Part shown: in pieces, positions 35,661-47,329 of the stretch
Numbering within the stretch: position 1 is the first letter of the stretch
How the letters are laid out: each line of letters begins with the position of its first letter
Source: Sequoia sempervirens
Taxonomy: Eukaryota > Streptophyta > Pinopsida > Cupressales > Cupressaceae
Length of the DNA stretch: 64,000 nucleotides
Assembly: GCA_007258455.2 (NCBI GenBank)
Contig: VDFB02254990.1
Coordinates: forward strand, 434,001-498,000
Direction: 5' to 3'
The notes under the pieces: generated by a model
Databases searched by the model: none
The model's input: only the letters and a program-made list of their open reading frames with translations
What the model was told of the DNA's origin: nothing
Position numbers and translations under genes: made by a program

Positions 35661-36146
35661 TTTTAGTGAACCTAGCCATTACAACACCATATTTCTAATT
35701 TGGACTCCATCACAATCCTAGATCTAGCTTACATCAACTTTGCATTAGGTATTGCTTTAGCTAATTTGCATCTAGGTTTTCTAAATCTTGCATTAGTGAA
35801 AGTGCATATAGGTTTCATTTTTTCCTCTTGAATCATTGAATTTCATTTGAAATCTATAATTTCACATTGTTTAGACATCATTCAAACCAGAAAACCTAAC
35901 ATTAACTTAGAATTTTTTGAAATTAGTGTCAAAACCCTAATTTGGGACTCATACGCCCCTCTAGGCGATTTAGTCCCAGTACAAGTGGTTTTACATGATT
36001 TATGGATATTCTGTGTTGATATTTTTTTAGCAATTGAACCCTTGAAAAACCCTAATTGGGACTCATATTCCCTCTCAGACTTGAAACTACATTTTATAGC
36101 ACTAAAAACCCTATTTTTGTGTTTTTGTTTGTTGTTGTTAGATTTC
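35661..36146 (+). other. G3 leader (start of internal region)
   Basis: Begins TTTTAGTGAACCTAGCC. The G2 leader begins TTTTGGTGAACTC at the same place, so this is the likely primer site; I cannot name the tRNA. It shares further words with the G2 leader (TTGCATTAGTGAAAGTGCAT at 35791). It carries a palindrome at 35944 and a half copy at 36058. The G2 element follows, with ATTTC (36142-36146) as its target duplication. Confidence 0.7.
35944..35977. repeat. Leader palindrome (G3)
   Basis: A double stem: outer GGGACT / AGTCCC, inner CGCC / GGCG, with loop CCTCTA. It is the cleanest nested form of the family palindrome. Confidence 0.75.
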
Positions 36147-36607
36147 TAAACTAGAAAGAAAATGGGGTGAGGGGAAGTGCCCACCTCTATTCTCCTCCAA
36201 CCACTCAATAATGTCCTAGGAACCCAAATTGGATTGACTATCAACCTTAAAGGTGAGTCAATTCTCAACAAGGAAGACCTTGGAGGGGTTCTTTAAGCTT
36301 TAATGGGTTCACCACCAAGCAAAAGCTTGGAAAATACAACTTAACACTCAACTCACAAAATCTAGTAGTGCAAGTTAAATGATGGATGCAAATGATGAAA
36401 TTAAGCAGCAAAAAGTTAGGGTATGTGTACTTGGGAAGTTTGGAAATGTGACAAGGATTCTAGGAATGCAAAAATGTTATCAAAATGTGTTAGGGAAGAC
36501 TAAGAAATGCTTACTATTTTATTAGTCTCATTGCTATTATTTGGGGTAGATGCGTAATCTTTGGATGCCAAAACTCGCTATGAAAGAATCTCTAAAAAAT
36601 CCCTTCG

Positions 36608-36645
36608 ATGGGACTAAGATGCCCTAGTTGGTGACTTAGTCCCAT
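36608..36645. repeat. LTR palindrome motif 3 (G2 3' LTR), best example
   Basis: A perfect 11-base stem, ATGGGACTAAG with CTTAGTCCCAT, around a 16-base loop containing GCCCTAGTTGGTG. Related copies are listed at 34331, 34446, 35256, 35944, 37473, 37588, 43016, 43131, 44054, 44843, 44962, 49208, 49325, 58403 and 58516, all in LTRs or leaders of G2 and G3. Confidence 0.85.
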
Positions 36646-37348
36646 ATATAATTTATATAATCTTTGAATGTGGTCCTAAGGCTCAAGGTCTACACTTCCT
36701 TCTTCTCAGATCTTAGGTCTTGAAAATTTTGGATCTGGCATGTAGGTGAGTTTCCTGAAGATAACAACTTTACAATGCAACCTTGCAACTTTGTAACTTT
36801 GCACTTCAAATGATCTTCAAGTCTTCACTCTAAATTTGCAATCACAAACACACAAGAGAGGAAAAACTTGTTGATTGCCAGTAAATGGGGGTTTTCCTTG
36901 GCCAAACCCCTTGCTGGTAATTAAACCTTGGAATGAAATGAAATAATGAATGAACAACATGCAATGATACAACTCACCAAACCCTTGTTATGAAATTCAC
37001 AAACCTGTGTGAAGTGGCTAGCTTGGATGTAGATCTTGAAATGCTTGAATGCTTGACTTGAAATAATTGCTTGAATCAAAACCCTACATCACAAATGTTA
37101 GCTCAAAAACACACATGTTGCAAGAATATCCTTGATATGATGCTTGAATCTTGATGATGGCTCCAAATGCTTGATGAACTTCTCTTGAATGCTCAAATAC
37201 TTGAATGCTTGGATGCTTATATTTTCTTGTTAGATTGCTAGGTGAAAATATGAGTGAAAGAACCTTGTATTCTCCAAATGCTTGAATGCTTGGATGCTTA
37301 GATTGCTTGTTAGATTTCTAGGTGAAAATATGAGTTAAAGAACCTTGT

Positions 37349-37356
37349 ATTTATAC
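37349..37356 (-). promoter_or_regulatory. Putative LTR TATA box (G2 3' LTR)
   Basis: TATAAATA on the minus strand in the context ATAAATACAAGG, the same as in G3. The 5' LTR copy is at 44722-44729, which would drive the element. Confidence 0.6.
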
Positions 37357-37824
37357 TTATCTATGATTAATATCCCAAAATTACACCACAACAAGCTGAC
37401 ATATGAATTCATTAATTAAAGGAGGATAAATTCTATCAATATTTGAAATCAAATCCTAAAAAATACCTTAATGGGGACTAAGATGCCCTAGGTGGTGACT
37501 CAGTCTCGAGGCATGAAACTCAGGGCATAAACTCCAAAAATGGGCCCATTTAAGGTGCCTTTGAAATTAGGTTCCCAAGACCTTTATGGGACAAAGATTC
37601 CCTAGGTGGTGTCTTAGTTCCAACCCAAAAATCAAGGACACACAACTAAAATTATTAAATTATCATTTATCCATTTATGTTTTTTGGGATTAGCTAGAAA
37701 AAGATATAGTTTATTAGGCTTTTGGATGCAAAATAGAACAAATTAAGACATAAATAGGGATAAAAAAAGCAAGTAAGCCCAAAAAAGTGTAAAAATGAAA
37801 GGGTATGCATTTTCCTACACTGCA

Positions 37825-37845
37825 TTTAGCCCCCACTTTAGTGAG
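37825..37845 (-). other. G2 polypurine tract
   Basis: Minus strand CACTAAAGTGGGGGCTAAA directly before the LTR start TGCAGTG. Identical in G1 (13339-13357) and G3 (48961-48979). Confidence 0.8.
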
Positions 37846-38200
37846 AGTAGGAACTTACTTCAAACTCACACTAAAGTAGTCAACCACACAATCAAGAGGG
37901 GTTCAAATGTACAAATACTAGTATAGGATGACAATAACCAAGAGGGTTCCCAATCCCCTAGGATCAAGATCCTATGGAAAACCAACATAATCACAAAGGA
38001 ACACTCATGCAGATGATATATGAAGCCATAACCAGATCGCAAGAATACACCATCAAAGATAGAAATGGAAAAAGAAAAAAGAAAAATGCAACAAATCAAG
38101 CTTCGACTATCCATCCAACATGTTGTGGACTAGGTCTAAGTTGTTTGTCCAATAGAGGTTTACAAGTGGAACATGTTTTCCACTATGCAAACAAATCACA

Positions 38201-38514
38201 TGCTCACAAAGGCTAGTGAAGCTAGGTGTCCACTAAGTGAGCCCCAATAGGTCCATATCAAAATCATACCCCCATGACAATGAAAAGGAGAAAAGGAAAA
38301 ATGCACACTCACAAGGGCTAATGAAGCTAGGTGTTCACTAGGTGAATCCCAAGAGGTCCATATCAATTTCATACCCCCATGACTCTGATAAGAGCAAAAG
38401 GAAAATGCATGCTCACAAGGGCTAGTGAAGCTAGGTGCTCAGTAGGTGAGCCCTAGGGGACCATATCAAATCCATACCTGCATGACTTTAATAAGGTACA
38501 AGAATGCAACACAA
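38201..38514. repeat. Tandem array, 3 units of ~105 bp
   Basis: Units start at 38201, 38305 and 38410 with GCTCACAAGGGCTAGTGAAG and continue CTAGGTG-CACTAGGTGAGCCC, CCATATCAA and ATACCCCCATGAC. The third unit is the most diverged at its end. Confidence 0.85.
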
Positions 38515-38564
38515 CAAGAAAAAGCGATGTTTGAAGGGAATTTTCTTAGTTCATGTGAGGTCTT

Positions 38565-38775
38565 AATCTTAGGGGACATTGTGCTTATAGTCTCCAAGAG
38601 AGGATAAATACACGGTATCATCCTAGGGAACATTGTACTTAATGTTTCCCTTGAGAGGACAAGTGCAAGGTCTCATCCTAGGGAACATTGTACTTAATGT
38701 TTCCAAGGGAGGGCAAGTGCAAGGTCTCATCCTAGGGAACATTATACCTAATTTTTCCAAGAGAGGACAAGGAAA
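38565..38775. repeat. Tandem array, 4 units of 54 bp
   Basis: Anchored by AGGGAACATTGTACTTAATG at 38571, 38625, 38680 and 38734 (period 54 to 55), followed by TCCAAGGGAGGGCAAGTGCA. The first unit is the most diverged. Confidence 0.88.
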
Positions 38776-39532
38776 TATCATGATCTTGAAGGAAATCAAA
38801 CCCAATGACACCACCAAGAAAAGGATGCATTAGAAGAATGAAGAAATCACACAAGTAAAATCAAAACAAATGCAAATGAAATCATGCCAAAATAATGCCA
38901 ATGTATGTCTCCACTTTAAAAAAATTGATAAACACCATGTTGTGAGCAATTGCTTTAAAGTAGCCAAAACATGAAAAAGGATAAGGAAAAGATGGTTGCC
39001 CCCCTAAAACATATAAGGGATCTATGTATTCAGGGTCATGCTACAATGATATTGGATGGCTTGAAATTCCCCAAATACACATAGAACTAGAAGAATAACA
39101 TAAAGAGAGTGAAAAAAAATGAAAAGCCTTCTAGTTCATCATCATAGGAAACAGAAAAAAATGTATTTTGGGCAACATACATCTCAATGCCCTGCATCAG
39201 GAAAAAATAAAGACCAAAGGAAATGAAAAGATAAGGAAAAATATTTTGGTTCAATATGGAAGAGACATAGGGTGTCTCACACCTTGTGTCATCCCTAAAA
39301 GTTAAACACAAGAAAAAAATGGAAATGAAAGGAAAAGATTAATGAAAAGAAAAAAATGTTACGACATATAGAAAAATGAAGGTACAAATAGAGGAATACA
39401 CATAGAGAGGAAACATCAAACAATACATCATGGGGTATCACAATATTTACATGCAATCAACCAAAAGAAAATAAAAGAAAAAAAGACTAGTAAATCACAT
39501 GTGATTCAACTATCCAACAGGTCATCCACATC

Positions 39533-40335
39533 CTAGTCTTGTTCATTATATGCATAATTTAAATCAATAGCGAGAGGAAAAACATCAAGTGTTGTACTAG
39601 AAGTACAACCAACTTTAGCACATTGTGCATCCCATGGTTTAGGAGGATCATCATGGTTGTTATTGTCTAAGCTCGTAGAATAGGAAAATAGAAAATTCAA
39701 CTTATTATAGACTTGCTCATCAATTTTAGTGGTTTCTTCATTGTCATCCAAATTAACCACAACAAGAGGACGAATGATAATATCCATTGAAGGTGCTGAT
39801 CCGTGTTGTGTTGGAGACATAGGATCTATTTGTTCAGGTAAGTGAGGAGGCTCATTATTTATTTCCTTTGTAAAATTGTGATTTTGGTTTTCTATGTTCT
39901 TTTCTTCGTTTAGCTTTTGAGCAATAGCACGATGTCTATGCCTACGCTCTCTAGCATTTATGTTTCTTTTATTATTATTTTTAAGTTGTGTTTGTGTAGG
40001 AGTTGGATTTTCAACCATAGATTCTTTTATTCCTTATGAGGGAAGAACGAAAGAAACTGTGGAAGGTTGTTCAACCACTTTCTCTTTGGCTTTATAAATT
40101 TTCTTAAGAGGAATATTAGTGCTTGTTTGGTTTTCTTTTGGCCTTTTGTAGGAAGTAGGAAAGGTGTTTTTGATGGATAGGTCTTGGTTGGATGGAAGGG
40201 ATTTAAGCTCAATCTTATTTTCTTCAAGGGGTGTAGGTTCAATCATAGGTAGAGGAAAATTCTCAAGTGATAACTTGGCTTGGCATTTTTCTTTAAAAAT
40301 TTGGTAAGATAGGAAAAGAAAGTCTTCACTGGGTC
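39533..40335 (-). pseudogene. G2 C-terminal linker region
   Basis: The longest open frame of the family (39533-40018, 161 codons). It reads MVENPTPTQTQLKNNNKRNI, a basic stretch NARERRHRHRAIAQKL, an acidic part (VVNLDDNEETTKIDE) and the end YNEQD before a stop in the codon for W. G1 and G3 have the same end, QDWDV. Upstream (40034-40335) it is proline- and lysine-rich. It lies after the protease-like part, where reverse transcriptase would begin in autonomous gypsy elements. I do not recognise the domain. Confidence 0.6.
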
Positions 40336-40960
40336 TTATAGATTCCATGGGATTAGGAAAAAAAAATCTAAGGAATAGTTTCCATGGGAAGATTGAGGGC
40401 TAAAGCCACTATGGTTCACAATGAACATTTCATTTCCCACTAGAAACTTTAAGCACTTATGGACAACAGATGGGACCGCATTCATGGAGCTAAGCCATTT
40501 GTAGCCTAACTTTAGATGAAATTGGTCTGAATTAGAGATGATAGAGAATGATACATTTAATTTCTTCAGTCCTACTTGTAAAGGGAGTGTGATGAAGTCC
40601 ATCGTAGCATGAGAAAAACCATCATGTGTTTTAATCCATGCTTCCTATTTATCATATATATCTTGAGTAAGTTCATGCACATATAAGAGTTCTTTTGTGA
40701 CCACATTCTCTGCATAAATGAGATCAATTAAAATCCTAGGTGTGGGCCTATTACTAATTCTACCATCTATGTAAAGACGATCATCAAGTGCATTTTTTAT
40801 TCTTTCTTTGGAAGAGAAAGTAATGTCAATAGGAATTATGGTTCATTGTTTACGAGGCTCGATGGAAATCACTCCTATCATTATACTAATAGGACTTTGT
40901 TCATTAGTATCCATACGATTTTTTTATCATCATCCATAGGATTCTGTTTGTATTGTTTAT
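40336..40960 (-). pseudogene. G2 protease-like region
   Basis: Minus strand: LYIDGRISNRPTPRILIDLI near 40730-40790, then, in a second open part (40336-40602), MDFITLPLQVGLKKLNVSFS, KLGYKWLSSMNAVPSVVHKC and NHSGFSPQSSHGNYSLDFF. This order is like plant gypsy proteases, where ILIDxGA(S/A) is followed by a P-V-G-x-x and LGRPWL-type end. The D-S/T-G is decayed to ILIDLI. Frameshifts and a stop separate the parts. Confidence 0.6.
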
Positions 40961-40999
40961 ATTCTCATCATCTGTGTCAATGCTCATCACATCAAGCTT

Positions 41000-42693
41000 A
41001 GTTTCACTATACTTAGCAAATGAAATATTGTTGTTAGGAATGGGATTGGTAATATATTTGCAATTTTTGGTTAGGAGGAGCTAAAAATTTATTACCTTTT
41101 TCATTTACACCTCTAATTTGGATATGATTAGAATCAATGAGGTCTTGCATAAGATGTTTAAGATGCTTGCACTGTTCTGTATCATGCCCTTTTTGTTGGT
41201 GATAAGCACAATATGCATTGTATATAAAGCTCATAGGTAATGGCTTGCTAAGGTCAAGGGGTTGAATGGGAAGTAAGGTAAGCATGTTTTTGTTTAGGGC
41301 CGAGTCATGATGTTTTGAAGTGTGTTGAGTAAGGGTGTGAATTGTCTTTGTAGATCCCCAAAGATATAAGGATTATTCTTCTTTATAGTAGCTACTTATG
41401 TATCAACTATTTGGGTAGGTTGGTAGGTCAAATTTAGTTGACGAAAACTTTTATTTTGTCTTCTAAAAGGATGGTAGGTGGTTTGGTTTGAAGATTCTGA
41501 TTTTTTAGGATGGGTAGAGCTAGTTTTCAATTCACAACTACCTATGAAATTCTCATAATCTTGAAGGGAAGTGCATAAGTGCATGAAGGAAGGGAATTTT
41601 ATCATGGTAAGCTTGTCTCATATCTTTCTTTATAAATTTTCTATAAACATCTTTTGAAGGTGACAATCAAAAATCTTTATACTAATTTGGGAATAAAGCG
41701 ATTGGTAATACAAAATAAAGTCAGTGACTTTTTCACTTTCATTTTTCTTACATCTCATTAAAAAAACTATTGTCATTTTGGGAACCATATGCATTTGGAA
41801 ATGGTTAATAAAGGCTTCAAAAATTTCATTAAATGAACGAATTGAGTTATTCGGTAATGCAAAAAACCAATCCAAGGAAATGCCTTTCATGGATTAGGAA
41901 AAAGGCTTAGTGAAAAGTTTTTCCTCAAGGATAAAGTCACTACACAAAGTAGTAAAAGAATTAACATAATTAGCAAGATCTCCCTTTCCTTCATATTTCT
42001 CAAATCTACGGATTTCTATACTTTGTGGCACCAGAGTTGTTAATATCTCCAAATATAGTGGGTTACTTTTGGCATAGTATGAAGGTGGACAATTTTGATT
42101 TTTATTTATTATGGAAACTTGACATTGAATGGATGAAAGGATTTGTAAGAGGTGGTTAATGATAGGATCATTACTTGTGGTTTGAGATGGAGGTGAATAT
42201 GGTGGTGGTACATATGTGTTGGAAGGACTAGTGAATGGATAGAAAGAGTAGGAGATATAAGGTTAGATGCCCCATAGGTATAAGGAGCACTACTAGAAAT
42301 GTGTGAAGTAGGAAGAAAATTGCTCATTGGTTGCATCGTTGTGGTCACTTGAGGATTTGTATAGATGGGAATGGAGATTATAGTTGAATGGAGAGGATTT
42401 TAAGGCTTGAGCACCATTGGTGATGGGAGGAAGATTTTTTCCAAATATTTGAGCTATGTTACACACAACTTCTAATCCTGTATCACTTTTCATCATGCGG
42501 TGAATAATATCTATGGAAAGTATAATAGTGTTGGAAATGTTTTTAGTACTCACACTATCTTGTAAATAGCTAGGTCTTCATGCATTTTCATTATTTTTTC
42601 TTGACGGATATGATCAGCCATTGTTTGAACACTTGGCCTAGCACTTGTAGGTAAGGTAGGCATATAAAAAGAGGTATTAAAGGCACGTTCCAT
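41000..42693 (-). pseudogene. gag: G2 gag (capsid and zinc knuckle)
   Basis: A possible start is the ATG at 42693 (MERAFNTSFYMPTLPTSARP). The N-terminal part (42109-42553) is rich in S, P and H. The capsid core (41630-41890) reads ISLDWFFALPNNSIRSFNEI, FEAFINHFQMHMVPKM and SEKVTDFILYYQSLYSQI, the retrotransposon gag fold (usual form W--LP--SI-SF-EL---F---F). The knuckle at about 41200 reads CAYHQQKGHDTEQC, then LKHLMQDLIDSNHIQI. Several frameshifts. It would form the particle shell. Confidence 0.78.
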
Positions 42694-43589
42694 GCCTAGT
42701 TAACTAGTACCAGGACTAGAAGTAAGAGATCTAGATAACCCAAGATTCAGAATGAGTGTTTTATCATGGGATTTCATGAGTCTCGCACTGCATCTCACCA
42801 TAGTATTAGTAGTAGGACACCAAGTAGTACTGCTCATACAAGGGATAAACCAAAGTAAGTGCAATGAAAAAATTATCCCATGCTTACAATTACACTTAAA
42901 ATGAAAGAAATTGGAATAGCATCAATTCTACAAATTATAATAAAAAATTGAAAGCAACAAATGGAAGGACATAAAAGCAATTTCAAACCATAAAAACTAG
43001 AAAGTCAAAGTCAATAGGGACTAAGATTCCAGTAAGGGCATCTTGGTTCTAATGATGAGATTTTGAAGTTCCAAAAAGTGAAACAAAAAGAAAACAAGAG
43101 AGACAAGATTATGAGCTAGAAACCCTAAATGAGACTAAGACACCAGGCAGGGAGTTTTTGTCCTAGTAGAGGTGTTTGTCAAAAAAATAGAAAAAATTGA
43201 GTTGTTAATAGTGTTCCCAAGTTTCCTACCTGGGGACATGATGTTTAGAAATAGAAATTTATGCAAATGAATGTAAACATTAAGTAACTAATTAAAAGCA
43301 ATTGAATGCAAAGTTGAATGCAATTTTTTCAATTTTGAATGCAATAGTAATGTTCCTAAATGTAATTAGGATGAGTAACAATGCACTTTTTAGTTTTTCA
43401 ATGAGATGAAATGATGAAAGAAAGAAAAAATGCAACCTATATGCACTTTCACTAATGCAAATGTGAGAAACCATAGATGCACTATCACTACTGCAAGATG
43501 CAATTCAAGAATGAATGAAACCTAGATCTACAAATTTAATGGACACAAAATTAGAAAATGAATGCTAAAAAAATTTGAGTTCACCAAAA
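42694..43589 (-). other. G2 leader
   Basis: About 0.9 kb without a conserved frame between 5' LTR and gag. At the LTR border the minus strand reads TTTTGGTGAACTC, the likely primer site (tRNA not identified). Palindrome copies lie at 43016-43050 and 43131-43166. Confidence 0.6.
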
Positions 43590-45196
43590 TGAACCAAAAG
43601 GAAAATGGGATAAGGGGAAGTTCCCACCTTTTTTCTCCTTTAGCCACTCAATAATGTCCTAAGAACGCAAATTGGATTGACTATCAACCTCAAAGGTGAG
43701 TCAATTCTCAACAAGGAAGACCTATGAGGGGGTTCTTTAAGCTTTGATGGGTTCACTACCAAAAAAAAGCTTGGAAAATACAACTTAATATTCAACTCAC
43801 AAAACCTAGTACTGCAAGCTAAATGATGGATGCAAATGATGAAATTAAGCAACATAAAGTTATGGTATGTATACCTAGGAAGTCTAGAAATGTGATGAGG
43901 ATTCTAGAAATGCAAAAGTATTGTAAAAAGATGATAGGGAGGACTACTATACCCTTACAGTTGTCTTGTTCTTGCTACTATTTTTTTGGGAAAATGTAGA
44001 ATCTTCAGATGTTGGAACTAGATCTAAAAGAATCTCTTAAAAATGCCTTCAAGAGGACTATGACACTTAGGTGGTGACTCAGTCCCATCTACAATTTATG
44101 GAATCTCTGAATGTGTTCTTAAGGCTCAAGTTCTACACTTCTTCTTAGATCTAAGGTCTTGAAATACTCTTGGATCTACCCTATAGGTGAGTTGTTGTGA
44201 AGATGAAAAATTTTCAATATAACATTGCAACTTTGCAACTTTTCACTTCAAATTATCTTCAATTCTTTAACCTAAATCTCTAATAAAAAAAACACTGAAG
44301 AGGAAAAACTTGTTGATTGTTAGTAAATGGGGGTTTACCTTGGTCAAACCCCTTGTTGGTAATTAAACCTTGGAATGAAATGAAATAATGAAGGGAAATG
44401 ATGAATGAAAAACATGCAATGTTATAACTCACCAAAACCTTATTATGAAATCTGCAAACTTGTGTGAATTGGCTAGCTTGGATGTAGATCTTGAAATTCT
44501 TGAATGGTTGACTTGAAATGCTTTCCAGAATCAAAACCCTACATCAAAAATGTTAGCTCAAAAGCACACATGATGCAAGAATATCCTTGATATGATTCTT
44601 GAATCTTGATGATGGCTCCAAATCCTTGATGAACTCCTCTTGAATGCTCAACTACTTGAATGCTTGGATTCTTAGATTTCTTGTTAGATTGCTAGGTGAA
44701 AATATGAGTGAAATAACCTTGTATTTATATGTATCTATGCTTAATATCTTTAAATTACATGAAAAAAATTGACATATGAATTCAATAATTAAAGGAGGCT
44801 AAATCTCGTAAAGATTTGAAATTAAGTGTCAAAAATACCTTAGGGGTAAGTAAGATACCTTAGGTGGCATCTTAGTCCTGAGGCATGAAACTCAAGCACA
44901 GACTCCAAAAAGGGGCCCATTTAATTAAGGTTCCTTTGAAATTGGGGTCCCAAGACCTTTGGGGGACAAAGACGCCCTACGTGGCATCTTACTACCAAGC
45001 CAAAAATTAGGGACACAGCCAAAATTATTAAATTATCATTTATCCATTGATCATTTTTAGGATCAAGCAGAAAAAGATAGTTTATTAGGCTTGTGGATAG
45101 AAAATAGGACCAATTAAGAAATAAATAGGGATAAAAAAAGCAATATGGGCCCAAATTTTTTTGAAAATGCAAGGGTATTCATTTTTGTACACTACA
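43590..45196 (-). repeat. G2 5' LTR (1607 bp)
   Basis: On the plus strand it starts TGAACCAAAAGGAAAATGGG and ends GTACACTACA. TATA box at 44722-44729 (minus), palindromes at 44054, 44843 and 44962 at the same places as in the other LTR. Confidence 0.88.
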
Positions 45197-45201
45197 ATTT
45201 C

Positions 45202-45738
45202 TATTTTAGTTTACCAATTTTTTGTTTCATTCATTTCATCAAAACTAGCTTAATTTGGTTCATTTCGTGCATTACTTAATTTCAGATTTTCATTTCATTC
45301 TTTGTCATTGCATTACATTTCATCATTGATATGTGATTTAGTAAGCTTTGTATTTCCTTGAGATCATTAGTGGATGTATCAATTTGTGCCTTTGGAAATG
45401 ACCCTAATGAAATTGAACTCACTCATGCTCACTCAACTCCTAATGCATTTCCTCCTCGTGATGTTGACATCATTAGAAAAGATGATGACAATTTGAACAG
45501 CTTCACAATGATTTCCTTAACAACCTTGAGACAAATATGTCCTTTCATCCCTCCATGAAACAATCAACATTCCCTACCATCCCACGATTGGAGATGTTAG
45601 GCATTTTACATCCTAAAAATGAATCACAAGAAAAACCTAAGTTCCCTACAATCTAGGTGAGCCTTGTTCCTCTAATCAAGAAAAAATTCAACAATCCTAT
45701 GTTAATAAAGTGTCCAATACCCCTATCAACTTAGAAGA
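45202..45738 (+). pseudogene. G3 internal remnant, part 1
   Basis: Directly after the G2 insertion. The first ~150 bases are leader-like. The open frame at 45358-45555 (ISTNAF-like, SLVDVSICAFGNDPNEIELT) has no family I recognise. The last codons before copy c6 (PINLEE) continue on the other side as KYGKGF. The gag capsid of G1/G2 is absent, so G3 has a large internal deletion or is a shorter variant. Confidence 0.45.
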
Positions 45739-46545
45739 GGGTATGTGTAGGATCATCATGGAAAAAATAGGCCCTTAAGTGGGGAAAAATTTAGAAAAAT
45801 CAAAGTTGGGAAACTTGATGTAAAAATATGAAAAACTTATCTATATTATTTCAAAAATATGCAAGAATAGAATCTATATAAAATTGAATTTAGTTTCTAA
45901 AATACTAGGTTTATTTAAAAAAACTAAAAATCTATTTGGTGAAACTTTGAAATTTGAAAGCAATAGTACTTAAATTTGAGGGAAAAAATAAGAAGTAGGT
46001 GTCTGTCTGACTACCATAATCACAATAAAAATGATAATATTTTTTAATAAGATTTTAGATATTAGTAGAGGACTCACATTGATGTGAGTCATATTTTTTT
46101 GAAATTTTTTTCCAAGTAAATAATTAATTATTAATTTTTTATTACAACTTTTCAAAAATATAAAAACTCGTATGTCTGACCACCTTAACTTGGTCCACCT
46201 TAACTTGGTAAAAAATTCATGATTTTTTTTTTAATCCTATAGTATGTGAAGCATAGAATGCAACAAAAAATTTAGATTCAAAAAATGTGATACCATTTGA
46301 AAGCGATATATTTTTCAATCAACCTATCAATCAAGACTTTAGTCGTAATTCAAATAGAAAATGAATAATAATTATTTATTAATTTCAAAGTAAAGCATAA
46401 TTTATATTGGTGGAAAGCTAAGAATCTCCTTTAAAAACCATTTTCATTTCATCAATTTTTGGTTAAAAAAATTTGTCAATGACATACTTTACACATACCC
46501 ATCATATTGCCACTTTTTGGACCATCATGATCCTGCACATACCCA
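45739..46545 (-). mobile_element. TIR element copy c6, inserted in G3
   Basis: Ends GGGTATGTGTAGGATCATCA and its inverse. The flanks are AAGA (left) and ATGA (right), a 4-base duplication with one change. It interrupts a frame that reads LEE on the left and KYGKGF on the right. Confidence 0.88.
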
Positions 46546-47329
46546 TGAGAAATATGGAAAAGGATTCACAATATTAAGAAAACAAGGATGTAATACAAAA
46601 AATGAACATGAAATTCATCAACTCCTAGAGAAAATACTAATTGAAGATACTAAAGCGTTGGGATATCAAGATCCTCCTCTCAAAATAAGTTTCCTCCTTC
46701 CTAAAGAACAAACAATACCTCATAATAATGATGGTTATGATAGAATTGTATTAGGTCCTCCTCCTCAACATCTAACTCAAGAAATTCATCAAAATCTAGC
46801 AAACAACAAAGGCATTACAAACTAAAAAAACTACAATTCCCTTATCCATCATCTGCAACTAAAAGAACTTTACATATATACTTCTAGTCCAAGGAATTAT
46901 TACTTTACCACCCATCCGAGAAAATTTATTTCCAAATCCTTAGAACAAAAACACATCACATTGTTGATATCATAGAATTTTTTGACACAAAAATGATGAG
47001 TGTCATGCTTTAAAAAATATATTTAAAAAGTTTGAAATCATAGAAATAGTCCCTTAAAGGGTTCCCTTCTACTCCTTGACATGTAATAGTTGTAGGATCA
47101 TAATTTTATCACTATTACATGTTTTACATTTATTACAAATCATTTCAAAATGCAAGGAGATCCTCTTTCTCATCACATACCTCAGATCATTCTTGTCTTG
47201 GACACAATGGGGGAAAGAATTAGATAGTCGAGTCCTAGTACTACACTTGCTATTGTCCCTTTGGCTAGTTGTCTGCCTTCTGTATACAATGAACAAGATT
47301 GGGATGTAGAGGACCTCATCTAAGTTGAC
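46546..47329 (+). pseudogene. G3 internal remnant, part 2 (G-patch-like, then linker end)
   Basis: Bases 46546-46822 read EKYGKGFTILRKQGCNTKNE and later KALGYQDPP. The glycine spacing and order resemble a decayed G-patch, a segment found after the protease in some plant gypsy elements; this is inference. The region then decays (46830-47200) and ends with a frame giving YNEQDWDVEDL near 47285-47322, the shared family end. No reverse transcriptase motif is present. Confidence 0.5.

Larger units (their letters stand above)
36147..37824 (-). repeat. G2 3' LTR (1678 bp)
   Basis: On the plus strand it begins TAAACTAGAAAGAAAATGGG (TGAACC in the other copy) and ends CTACACTGCA. Palindromes lie at 36608, 37473 and 37588 and a TATA box at 37349-37356. 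It matches 43590-45196 along its length, with many substitutions. Confidence 0.88.
37846..39532 (-). other. G2 3' untranslated region
   Basis: No conserved reading frame. It shares words with the same region of G1 and G3 (minus strand GGATGACACAAGGTGTGAGA near 39280). It holds two tandem arrays, at 38201-38514 and 38565-38775. The short open frames inside the arrays exist on both strands because the 54-base unit keeps frame. Confidence 0.7.
36147..45196 (-). mobile_element. G2: complete gypsy-type element lacking pol, inserted in G3
   Basis: Minus-strand element of 9.05 kb. The 5' LTR is 43590-45196 and the 3' LTR is 36147-37824. The target duplication ATTTC is perfect (36142-36146 and 45197-45201). 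Order along the minus strand: leader, gag with capsid and zinc knuckle, protease-like part, C-terminal linker, 1.7 kb untranslated region with two tandem arrays, polypurine tract, LTR. There is no reverse transcriptase, RNase H or integrase. The best preserved member of the G1/G2/G3 family in the window. Confidence 0.9.

Noticed and set aside
36147..37824. Treating 34126-37824 as one very long LTR
   Set aside because: The two halves are inverted relative to each other and belong to different elements, each with its own target duplication.
38201..38775. Regular direct repeats that might suggest a CRISPR array
   Set aside because: The units are contiguous 54- and 105-bp tandem repeats without unique spacers, in a plant retroelement.
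38623..38833. Overlapping repetitive open frames on both strands
   Set aside because: A 54-bp tandem repeat is divisible by three, so any stop-free unit stays open on repetition. No coding evidence.
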